Source: Eledone cirrhosa
Lineage: Eukaryota > Mollusca > Cephalopoda > Octopoda > Eledonidae
Length of the DNA: 64,000 nucleotides
Direction: 5' to 3'
Assembly: GCA_964016885.1 (NCBI GenBank)
Contig: OZ024748.1
Span: forward strand, 37,711,047-37,775,046
The translations under genes were made by a program, and so were the position numbers. The notes below the pieces were generated by a model. It was given only the letters and a program-made list of their open reading frames with translations, ran no database searches and was not told the DNA's origin. Positions 25,256 to 36,450 of the stretch are shown here, in pieces (the first letter of the stretch is position 1; every line of letters starts with the position of its first letter).

Positions 25256-25769
25256 TAATGTTACGAAGGAGGTAAGTGTTGTGATTAAAAAGAAGGAAAA
25301 ATATAAAGAAATTTGCGAAGGAGATAAGAGTAGTGATTAAAAAGAAGGAAAACTATAAAGAATATTGCGAAAGTGGTAAGTGTTGTGATTAAAAAGAAGG
25401 AAAAATATAAAGAATGTTGCGAAGGAGGTAAGAGTGTTGATTAAAAAGAAGGAAAAATAGAAAGAATGTTGTGAAGGAGGTAAGTGTTGTGATTAAAAAG
25501 AAGGAAAAATATGAAGGATGTTACGAAGGAGGTAAGAGTTGTGATTAAAAAGAAGGAAAAATATAAAGAATGTTGCGAAGGAGGTAAGTGTTGAGATTAA
25601 AAAGAAGGAAAAATATAAAGAATGTTGCGAAGGAGGTAAGTGTTGTGATTAAAAGGAAGGGAAAATATAAAGAATGTTGCGAAGGAGGTAAGAGTTGTGA
25701 TTAAAAAGAAGGAAAAAATATAAAGAATGTTGCGAAGTAGGTAAGAGTGTTGATTAAAAAGAAGGTAAA

Positions 25770-26660
25770 ATATAAAGAATGTTGCGAAGGAGGTAAGTGT
25801 TGTGATTAAAAAGAAGGAAAAATATAAAGAAATTTACGAAGGAGGTAAGCGTGGTGATTAAAAAGATGGTAAACTATAAAGAATATTGCGAAGGAGGTAA
25901 GTGTTGTGTTTAAAAAAAGGAAAAGTATAAACAAATTTACGAAAAAGGTAAGAGTGGTTATATAAAAAGAAGAAAAATATAAAGAATATTGCGAAAGAGG
26001 TAAGTGTTGTGATTAAAAAGAAAGAAAAATATAAAGAATGTTGCGAAGGAGGTAAGTGTTGTGATTAAAAAGAAGGAAAAATATAATGAATGTTACGAAG
26101 GAGGTACGAGTTGTGATTAAAAGGAAGGAAAAATATAAAGAATGTTGCGAAGTAGGTAAGAGTTGTGATTAAAAAGAAAGAAAAATATAAAGAATGTTGC
26201 GAAGGAGGAAAGAGTGGTGATTAAAAAGAAAGAAAAATATAAAGAATGTTGCGAAGGAGGAAAGGGTTGTGATTAAAAAGAAGGACAAATATAAAGAATA
26301 TTGCGAAGGAGGTAAGTGTTGTGATTAAAAGGAAGGAAAAATATAAAGAATGTTGCGAAGGAGGTAAGTGTTGTGATTAAAAAGAAGGAAAAATATAAAG
26401 AAATTTACGAAGGAGGTAAGCGTGGTGATTAAAAAGATGGTAAACTATAAAGAATATTGCGAAGGAGGTAAGTGTTGTGTTTAAAAAAAGGAAAAATATA
26501 AACAAATTTACGAAGGAGGTAAGAGTGGTTATATAAAAAGAAGAAAAATATAAAGAATATTGCGAAAGAGGTAAGTGTTGTGATTAAAAAGAAGGAAAAA
26601 TATAATGAATGTTACGAAGGAGGTACGAGTTGTGATTAAAAGGAAGGAAAAATATAAAGA
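25770..26660 (+). repeat. 571-bp tandem duplication (11 monomers)
   Basis: The GATGGTAAAC monomer at 25865 recurs at 26436, and the whole run through the TATATAAAA monomer (25959 and 26530) shifts by the same 571 bp. The second copy lacks one monomer after the AAAGAGG unit, so the tail matches at +519. The start of the large 10,030-bp block falls inside the second copy. Confidence 0.85.
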
Positions 26661-27317
26661 ATGTTACGAAGGAGGTAAGTGTTGTGATTAAAAAGAGGGA
26701 AAATTATAAGGAAATTTACGAACGAGGTAAGAGTTGTGATTAAAAAGAAGGAAAAATATAAAGAATGTTTCGAAGGTGGTAAGTGTTGTGATTAAAAAGA
26801 AGGAAAAATATAAAGAATGTTGCGAAGTAGGTAAGAGTTGTGATTAAAAAGAAGGAAAAATATAAAAAAATGTTGCGAAGGATGTAAGAGTTGTGATTAA
26901 AAAAAAGGAAAAATATAAAGAATGTTGCGAAGGAGGTAAGTGTTGTGATTAAAAGGAAGGGAAAATATAAAGAATGTTGCGAAGGAGGTAAGTGTTGTGA
27001 TTAAAAAAAAGGAAAAATATACAGAATGCTGCGTAGAAGGTAAGTGTTGTGATTAAAAAGAAGGAAAAATATAAAGAATGTTGCGTAGGAGGTAAGTGTT
27101 GTGATTAAAAAGAAGGAAAGATATAAAGAATGTTTCGAAGGAGGTAAGTGTTGTGATTAAAAAGAAGGAAAAATATAAAGAATATTGCGAAGGAGGTAAG
27201 TGTTGTGATTAAAAGGAAGGAAAAATATAAAGAATGTTGCGAAGGAGGTAATTGTTGCAATTAAAAAGAAAGACAAATATAAAGAATGTTGCAAAAGAGG
27301 TAAGTGTTGTGATTAAA

Positions 27318-28583
27318 AAGAAGGGAAAATGTAAAGAATGTTGCGAAAGAGGTAAGTGTTGTGATTAAAAATAAGGAAAAATATAAAGAATGTTGCGAAG
27401 GAGGTAAGAGTTGTGATTAAAAAGAAGGAAGAATATAAAGAATGTTGCGAAGGAGGTAGGAGTTGTGACTAAAAAGAAGGGAAAATATAAAGAATGTTGC
27501 GAAAGAGGTAAGTGTTGTGATTAAAAATAAGGAAAAATATAAAGAATGTTGCGAAGGAGGTAAGAGTGTTGATTAAAAAGAAGGAAAAATATAAAGAATG
27601 TTGCGAAGGAGGTAAGTGTTGTGATTAAAAAGAAGGAAAAATATAAATAATGTTACGAAGGAGGTAAGTGTTCTGATTAAAAAGAAGGAAAAATATAAAG
27701 AAATTTGCGAAGGAGATAAGAGTAGTGATTAAAAAGAAGGAAAACTATAAAGAATATTGCGAAAGTGGTAAGTGTTGTGATTAAAAAGAAGGAAAAATAT
27801 AAAGAATGTTGCGAAGGAGGTAAGAGTGTTGATTAAAAAGAAGGAAAAATAGAAAGAATGTTGTGAAGGAGGTAAGTGTTGTGATTAAAAAGAAGGAAAA
27901 ATATAAAGAATGTTGCGAAGGAGTAAAGAGTGGTGATTAAAAAGAAAGAAAAATATAAAGAATGTTGCGAAGGAGGAAAGTGTTGTGATTAAAAAGAAGG
28001 ACAAATATAAAGAATATTGCGAAGGAGGTGAGTGTTGTGATTAAAAGGAAGGAAAAATATAAAGAATGTTGCGAAGGAGGTAATTGTTGCAATTAAAAAG
28101 AAAGACAAATATAAAGAATGTTGCGAAGGAGGTAAGTGTTGCGATTAAAAAGAAGGAAAAATATAAAGAATCCTACGAAGGAGGTAAGAGTTGTGTTTAA
28201 AAAGAAGGAAAAATGTAAAGAATTTTGCGAAGGATGTAAGTGTTGTGATTAAAAAGAAGGAAAAATATAAAGAATGTTACGAAGGAGGTACGTGTTGTGA
28301 TTAAAAGGAAGGAAAAATATAAAGAATGTTGAGAAGGAGGTAATTGTTGCAATTAAAAAGAAAGACAAATATAAAGAATGTTGCAAAGGAGGTAAGTGTT
28401 GTGATTAAAAAGAAGGTAAAATATAAAGAATATTGCGAAGGATGTAAGTTTTGTGATTAAAAAGAAGGAAAAATATAAAGAATGTTGCGAAGGAGGTAAG
28501 AGTGCTGATTAAAAACAAGGAAAAATATAAAGAATGTTGCGAAGGAGGTAAGAGTTGTGATTAAAAAGAAGGAAAAATATAAA
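27318..28583 (+). repeat. Block duplicated at +3,328 bp, copy 2
   Basis: This is the partner of 23990-25255 with the same monomer order. It has a few point differences, such as AAAAATATAAAG here against AAAAAAATAAAG at 24361. A third copy of this block sits a further 10,030 bp on (about 37348-38613) because it lies inside the large duplicated segment. Confidence 0.85.
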
Positions 28584-28659
28584 GAATGTTGCGAAGGAGG
28601 TAAGAGTTGTGACTAAAAAGAAGGGAAAATGTAAAGAATGTTGCGAAAGAGGTAAGTGT

Positions 28660-31600
28660 TGTGATTAAAAATAAGGAAAAATATAAATAATGTTGCGAAG
28701 GAGGTAAGAGTTGTGATTAAAAAGAAGGAAGAATATAAAGAATGTTGCGAAGGAGGTAGGAGTTGTGACTAAAAAGAAGGGAAAATATAAAGAATGTTGC
28801 GAAAGAGGTAAGTGTTGTGATTAAAAATAAGGAAAAATATAAAGAATGTTGCGAAGGAGGTAAGAGTGTTGATTAAAAAGAAGGAAAAATATAAAGAATG
28901 TTGCGAAGGAGGTAAGTGTTGTGATTAAAAAGAAGGAAAAATATAAATAATGTTACGAAGGAGGTAAGTGTTGTGATTAAAAAGAAGGAAAAATATAAAG
29001 AAATTTGCGAAGGAGATAAGAGTAGTGATTAAAAAGAAGGAAAACTATAAAGAATATTGCGAAAGTGGTAAGTGTTGTGATTAAAAAGAAGGAAAAATAT
29101 AAAGAATGTTGCGAAGGAGGTAAGAGTGTTGATTAAAAAGAAGGAAAAATAGAAAGAATGTTGTGAAGGAGGTAAGTGTTGTGATTAAAAAGAAGGAAAA
29201 ATATAAAGAATGTTACGAAGGAGGTAAGAGTTGTGATTAAAAAGAAGGAAAAATATAAAGAATGTTGCGAAGGAGGTAAGTGTTGAGATTAAAAAGAAGG
29301 AAAAATATAAAGAATGTTGCGAAGGAGGTAAGTGTTGTGATTAAAAGGAAGGGAAAATATAAAGAATGTTGCGAAGGAGGTAAGAGTTGTGATTAAAAAG
29401 AAAGAAAAATATAAAGAATGTTGCGAAGGAGGTAAGTGTTGTGATTAAAAAGAAGGAAAAATATAAAGAATGCTGCGAAGGAGGTAGGTGTTGTGATTAA
29501 AAGGAAGGGAAAATATAAAGAATGTTGCGAAGGAGGTAAGGGTGGTGCTTAAAAAGAAAGAAAAATATAAAGAATGTTGCGAAGGAGGAAAGAGTGGTGA
29601 TTAAATGAAAGAAAAATATAAAGAATGTTGCGAAGGAGGAAAGTGTTGTGATTAAAAAGAAGGACAAATATAAAGAATATTGCGAAGGAGGTAAGTGTTG
29701 TGATTAAAAGGAAGGAAAAATATAAAGAATGTTGCGAAGGAGGTAATTGTTGCAATTGAAATGAAAGACAAATAGAAAGAATGTTGCGAAGGAGGTAAGT
29801 GTTGTGATTAAAAAGAAGGAAAAATATAAAGAATCCTACGAAGGAGGTAAGAGTTGTGTTTAAAAAGAAGGAAACATTTAAAGAATGTTGCAAAGGAGGT
29901 AAGTGTTGTGATTAAAAAGAAGGAAAAATATAAAGAATGTTACGAAGGAGGTAAGTGTTGTGATTAAAAAGAAAGACAAATATAAAGAATGTTGCAAAGG
30001 AGGTAAGTGTTGTGATTAAAAAGAAGGTAAAATATAAAGAATGTTGTGAAGGAGGTAAGTGTTGTGATTAAAATGAAGGAAAAATATAAAGAATGTTGCG
30101 AAGGAGGTAACAGTTGTGATTAAAAAGAAGGAAAAATATAAAGAATGTTGCGAAGGAGGTAAGAGTGCTGATTAAAAACAACGAAAAATATAAAGAATTT
30201 TGCAAAGGAGGTAAGAGTTGTGATTAAAAAGAAGGAAAAATATAAAGAATGTTGCGAAGGAGGTAAGAGTTGTGATTAAAAAGAAGGGAAAATATAAAGA
30301 ATGTTGCGAAAGAGGTAAGTTTTGTGATTAAAAATGAGGAAAAATATAAAGAATGTTGCGAAGGAGGTAAGAGTGTTGATTAAAAAGAAGGAAAAATATA
30401 AAGAATGTTGCGAAGGAGGTAAGTGTTGTGATTAAAAAGAAGGAAAAATATGAAGAATGTTACGAAGAAGGTAAGTGTTGTGATTAAAAAGAAGGAAAAA
30501 TATAAAGAATGTTGCGAAGGAGGTAAGAGTGTTGATTAAAAAGAAGGGAAAATATAAAGAATGTTGCGAAAGAGGTAAGTGTTGTGATTAAAAATGAGGA
30601 AAAATATAAAGAATGTTGCGAAGTAGGTAAGAGTGTTGATTAAAAAGAAGGAAAAATATAAAGAAATTTACGAAGGAGATAAGAGTAGTGATTAAAAAGA
30701 AGGAAAACTATAAAGAATATTGCGAAAGAGATAAGTGTTGTGATTAAAAAGAAGGAAAAATATAAAGAATGTTGCGAAGGAGGTAAGAGTGTTGATTAAA
30801 AAGAAGGAAAAATAGAAAGAATGTCGTGAAGGAGGTAAGAGTTGTGATTAAAAAGAAGGAAAAATATAAAGAATGTTGCGAAGGAGGTAAGTGTTGAGAT
30901 TAAAAAGAAGGAAAAATATAAAGAATGTTGCGAAGGAGGTAAGTGTTGTGATTAAAAAGAAGGAAAAATATAAATAATGTTACGAAGGAGGTAAGTGTTG
31001 TGATTAAAAAGAAGGAAAAATATAAAGAAATTTGCGAAGGAGATAAGAGTAGTGATTAAAAAGAAGGAAAACTATAAAGAATATTGCGAAAGTGGTAAGT
31101 GTTGTGATTAAAAAGAAGGAAAAATATAAAGAATGTTGCGAAGGAGGTAAGATTGTTGATTAAAAAGAAGGAAAAATAGAAAGAATGTTGTGAAGGAGGT
31201 AAGTGTTGTGATTAAAAAGAAGGAAAAATATAAAGAATGTTACGAAGGAGGTAAGAGTTGTGATTAAAAAGAAGGAAAAATATAAAGAATGTTGCGAAGG
31301 AGGTAAGTGTTGAGATTAAAAAGAAGGAAAAATATAAAGAATGTTGCGAAGGAGGTAAGTGTTGTGATTAAAAGGAAGGGAAAATATAAAGAATGTTGCG
31401 AAGTAGGTAGTGTTGTGATTAAAAAGAAGGAAAAATATAAAGAATGTTGCGAAGGAGGTAAGAGTTGTGATTAAAAAGAAGGAAAAATATAAAGAATGTT
31501 GCGAAGGAGGTAAGGGTGGTGCTTAAAAAGAAAGAAAAATATAAAGAATGTTGCGAAGGAGGAAAGAGTTGTGATTAAATGAAAGAAAAATATAAAGAAT

Positions 31601-32088
31601 GTTGCGAAGGAGGAAAGTGTTGTGATTAAAAAGAAGGACAAATATAAAGAATATTGCGAAGGAGGTAAGTGTTGTGATTAAAAGGAAGGAAAAATATAAA
31701 GAATGTTGCGAAGGAGGTAATTGTTGCAATTGAAATGAAAGACAAATAGAAAGGATGTTGCGAAGGAGGTAAGTGTTGTGATTAAAAAGAAGGAAAGATA
31801 TAAAGAATCCTACGAAGGAGGTAAGAGTTGTGTTTAAAAAGAAGGAAACATTTAAAGAATGTTGCGAAGGAGGTAAGTGTTGTGATTAAAAAGAAGGAAA
31901 AATATAAAGAATGTTACGAAGGAGGTAAGTGTTGTGATTAAAAAGAAAGACAAATATAAAGAATGTTGCAAAGGAGGTAAGTGTTGTGATTAAAAAGAAG
32001 GTAAAATATAAAGAATGTTGTGAAGGAGGTAAGAGTTGTGATTAAAAAGAAGGAATAATATAAAGAATGTTGCGAAGGAGATAAGTGT
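28660..32088 (+). repeat. 3.4-kb inner tandem unit, first (3,429 bp)
   Basis: The ATAAGGAAAAATATAAATAATG marker starting at 28671 returns at 32100, a 3,429-bp step that also links the monomers at 29549 and 32978. The unit's end shows a hybrid head (GGAGATAAG near 32088), as expected at a crossover point. The unit contains AAGGGTGGTGCTT, CCTACGAAGG and AAACAACG marker monomers. Confidence 0.88.
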
Positions 32089-35000
32089 TGTGATTAAAAA
32101 TAAGGAAAAATATAAATAATGTTGCGAAGGAGGTAAGAGTTGTGATTAAAAAGAAGGAAGAATATAAAGAATGTTGCGAAGGAGGTAGGAGTTGTGACTA
32201 AAAAGAAGGGAAAATATAAAGAATGTTGCGAAAGAGGTAAGTGTTGTGATTAAAAATAAGGAAAAATATAAAGAATGTTGCGAAGGAGGTAAGAGTGTTG
32301 ATTAAAAAGAAGGAAAAATATAAAGAATGTTGCGAAGGAGGTAAGTGTTGTGATTAAAAAGAAGGAAAAATATAAATAATGTTACGAAGGAGGTAAGTGT
32401 TGTGATTAAAAAGAAGGAAAAATATAAAGAAATTTGCGAAGGAGATAAGAGTAGTGATTAAAAAGAAGGAAAACTATAAAGAATATTGCGAAAGTGGTAA
32501 GTGTTGTGATTAAAAAGAAGGAAAAATATAAAGAATGTTGCGAAGGAGGTAAGAGTGTTGATTAAAAAGAAGGAAAAATAGAAAGAATGTTGTGAAGGAG
32601 GTAAGTGTTGTGATTAAAAAGAAGGAAAAATATAAAGAATGTTACGAAGGAGGTAAGAGTTGTGATTAAAAAGAAGGAAAAATATAAAGAATGTTGCGAA
32701 GGAGGTAAGTGTTGAGATTAAAAAGAAGGAAAAATATAAAGAATGTTGCGAAGGAGGTAAGTGTTGTGATTAAAAGGAAGGGAAAATATAAAGAATGTTG
32801 CGAAGGAGGTAAGAGTTGTGATTAAAAAGAAAGAAAAATATAAAGAATGTTGCGAAGGAGGTAAGTGTTGTGATTAAAAAGAAGGAAAAATATAAAGAAT
32901 GCTGCGAAGGAGGTAGGTGTTGTGATTAAAAGGAAGGGAAAATATAAAGAATGTTGCGAAGGAGGTAAGGGTGGTGCTTAAAAAGAAAGAAAAATATAAA
33001 GAATGTTGCGAAGGAGGAAAGAGTGGTGATTAAATGAAAGAAAAATATAAAGAATGTTGCGAAGGAGGAAAGTGTTGTGATTAAAAAGAAGGACAAATAT
33101 AAAGAATATTGCGAAGGAGGTAAGTGTTGTGATCAAAAGGAAGGAAAAATATAAAGAATGTTGCGAAGGAGGTAATTGTTGCAATTGAAATGAAAGACAA
33201 ATAGAAAGAATGTTGCGAAGAAGGTAAGTGTTGTGATTAAAAAGAAGGAAAAATATAAAGAATCCTACGAAGGAGGTAAGAGTTGTGTTTAAAAAGAAGG
33301 AAACATTTAAAGAATGTTGCGATGGAGGTAAGTGTTGTGATTAAAAAGAAGGTAAAATATAAAGAATGTTACGAAGGAGGTAAGTGTTGTGATTAAAAAG
33401 AAAGACAAATATAAAGAATGTTGCAAAGGAGGTAAGTGTTGTGATTAAAAAGAAGGTAAAATATAAAGAATGTTGTGAAGGAGGTAAGTGTTGTGATTAA
33501 AATGAAGGAAAAATATAAAGAATGTTGCGAAGGAGGTAACAGTTGTGATTAAAAAGAAGGAAAAATATAAAGAATGTTGCGAAGGAGGTAAGAGTGCTGA
33601 TTAAAAACAACGAAAAATATAAAGAATTTTGCAAAGGAGGTAAGAGTTGTGATTAAAAAGAAGGAAAAATATAAAGAATGTTGCGAAGGAGGTAAGAGTT
33701 GTGATTAAAAAGAAGGGAAAATATAAAGAATGTTGCGAAAGAGGTAAGTTTTGTGATTAAAAATGAGGAAAAATATAAAGAATGTTGCGAAGGAGGTAAG
33801 AGTGTTGATTAAAAAGAAGGAAAAATATAAAGAATGTTGCGAAGGAGGTAAGTGTTGTGATTAAAAAGAAGGAAAAATATGAAGAATGTTACGAAGAAGG
33901 TAAGTGTTGTGATTAAAAAGAAGGAAAAATATAAAGAATGTTGCGAAGGAGGTAAGAGTGTTGATTAAAAAGAAGGGAAAATATAAAGAATGTTGCGAAA
34001 GAGGTAAGTGTTGTGATTAAAAATGAGGAAAAATATAAAGAATGTTGCGAAGTAGGTAAGAGTGTTGATTAAAAAGAAGGAAAAATATAAAGAAATTTAC
34101 GAAGGAGATAAGAGTAGTGATTAAAAAGAAGGAAAACTATAAAGAATATTGCGAAAGAGGTAAGTGTTGTGATTAAAAAGAAGGAAAAATATAAAGAATG
34201 TTGCGAAGGAGGTAAGAGTGTTGATTAAAAAGAAGGAAAAATAGAAAGAATGTCGTGAAGGAGGTAAGAGTTGTGATTAAAAAGAAGGAAAAATATAAAG
34301 AATGTTGCGAAGGAGGTAAGTGTTGAGATTAAAAAGAAGGAAAAATATAAAGAATGTTGCGAAGGAGGTAAGTGTTGTGATTAAAAAGAAGGAAAAATAT
34401 AAATAATGTTACGAAGGAGGTAAGTGTTGTGATTAAAAAGAAGGAAAAATATAAAGAAATTTGCGAAGGAGATAAGAGTAGTGATTAAAAAGAAGGAAAA
34501 CTATAAAGAATATTGCGAAAGTGGTAAGTGTTGTGATTAAAAAGAAGGAAAAATATAAAGAATGTTGCGAAGGAGGTAAGAGTGTTGATTAAAAAGAAGG
34601 AAAAATAGAAAGAATGTTGTGAAGGAGGTAAGTGTTGTGATTAAAAAGAAGGAAAAATATAAAGAATGTTACGAAGGAGGTAAGAGTTGTGATTAAAAAG
34701 AAGGAAAAATATAAAGAATGTTGCGAAGGAGGTAAGTGTTGAGATTAAAAAGAAGGAAAAATATAAAGAATGTTGCGAAGGAGGTAAGTGTTGTGATTAA
34801 AAGGAAGGGAAAATATAAAGAATGTTGCGAAGGAGGTAAGAGTTGTGATTAAAAAGAAGGAAAAATATAAAGAATGTTGCGAAGGGGGTAAGTGTTGTGA
34901 TTAAAAAGAAGGAAAAATATAAAGAATGCTGCGAAGGAGGTAGGTGTTGTGATTAAAAGGAAGGGAAAATATAAAGAATGTTGCGAAGGAGGTAAGGGTG

Positions 35001-35570
35001 GTGCTTAAAAAGAAAGAAAAATATAAAGAATGTTGCGAAGGAGGAAAGAGTGGTGATTAAATGAAAGAAAAATATAAAGAATGTTGCGAAGGAGGAAAGT
35101 GTTGTGATTAAAAAGAAGGACAAATATAAAGAATATTGCGAAGGAGGTAAGTGTTGTGATTAAAAGGAAGGAAAAATATAAAGAATGTTGCGAAGGAGGT
35201 AATTGTTGCAATTGAAATGAAAGACAAATAGAAAGGATGTTGCGAAGGAGGTAAGTGTTGTGATTAAAAAGAAGGAAAGATATAAAGAATCCTACGAAGG
35301 AGGTAAGAGTTGTGTTTAAAAAGAAGGAAACATTTAAAGAATGTTGCGAAGGAGGTAAGTGTTGTGATTAAAAAGAAGGAAAAATATAAAGAATGTTACG
35401 AAGGAGGTAAGTGTTGTGATTAAAAAGAAAGACAAATATAAAGAATGTTGCAAAGGAGGTAAGTGTTGTGATTAAAAAGAAGGTAAAATATAAAGAATGT
35501 TGTGAAGGAGGTAAGAGTTGTGATTAAAAAGAAGGAATAATATAAAGAATGTTGCGAAGGAGGTAAGTGT
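32089..35570 (+). repeat. 3.4-kb inner tandem unit, second (3,482 bp)
   Basis: This has the same monomer order as 28660-32088. The offset is 3,429 in its first part and 3,482 after about 34850, where it keeps one monomer more: the first unit has a GTAGGTAGTG deletion monomer at 31401, this unit has GAAGGGGGTAAG instead. It is absent from the second copy of the 10-kb block. Confidence 0.86.
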
Positions 35571-36450
35571 TGTGATTAAAAAGAAGGAAAAATATAAAGA
35601 ATGTTACGAAGGAGGTAGGAGTTGTGATTAAAAAGAAGGAAAAATATAAAGAATGTTGCGAAGGAGGTAGTGTTGTGATTAAAAAGAAGGAAACATATAA
35701 AGAATGTTACGAAGGAGGTAAGTGTTGTGATTAAAAAGAAGGATAAATATAAGGGAATTTACGAAGGAGGTAAGAGTGGTGATTAAAAAGAAGGAAAAAT
35801 ATAAAGAATATTGCGAAGGATGTAAGTGTTGTGTTTAAAAAGAAGGAAAAATATAAAGAATGTTGCGAATGAGGTAAGAGTGTTGATTAAAAAGAAGGAA
35901 AAATCTAAAGAATGTTGCGAAGGAGGTAAGTGTTGTGATTAAAATGAAGGAAAAATATAAAGAATGTTACGAAGGAGGTACGAGTTGTGATTAAAAAGAA
36001 GGAAAAATATAAAGAATGTTACGAAGTAGGTAAGAGTTGTGATTAAAAAGAAGGAAAAATTTAAAAAATGTTTTGAATGAGGTAAGTGTTGTGATTAAAA
36101 AGAAGGAAAAATATAAAGAATGTTACGAAGGAGGTAAGTGTTGTGATTAAAAAGAAAGACAAATATAAAGAATGTTGCAAAGGAGGTAAGTGTTGTGATT
36201 AAAAAGAAGGTAAAATATAAAGAATGTTGTGAAGGAGGTAAGTGTTGTGATTAAAATGAAGGAAAAATATAAAGAATGTTGCGAAGGAGGTAACAGTTGT
36301 GATTAAAAAGAAGGAAAAATATAAAGAATGTTGCGAAGTAGGTAAGAGTGTTGATTAAAAAGAAGGAAAAATATAAAGAATGTTGCGAAGGATGTAAGAG
36401 TTGTGATTAAAAAGAAGGAAAAATATAAAGAATGTTGCGAAGGAGGTAAG

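Larger units (their letters stand above)
26421..36450 (+). repeat. Large segmental repeat, copy 1 (10,030 bp, about 193 monomers)
   Basis: The head AAGCGTGGTGATT with its core at 26421 recurs at 36451, exactly 10,030 bp on. The offset holds at 26530/36560, 29549/39579, 31401/41431 and 31523/41553. A 345-bp minus-strand open frame (29549-29893) is preserved exactly at 39579-39923. The block is nearly four times longer than any other HOR here and contains its own 3.4-kb tandem duplication. Confidence 0.93.

Noticed and set aside
29549..29893. Minus-strand open frame of 114 codons, exact copy at 39579-39923, and many 68-97-codon relatives (for example 3290-3583, 10171-10464, 31523-31729, 60564-60875)
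   Set aside because: All are frame-drifting translations of the 52-bp unit (Phe/Leu/Ile-rich, 52-residue period over three units). They exist only where a substitution removes the stop found once per 156 bp. Their repetition reflects HOR duplication, not coding conservation.
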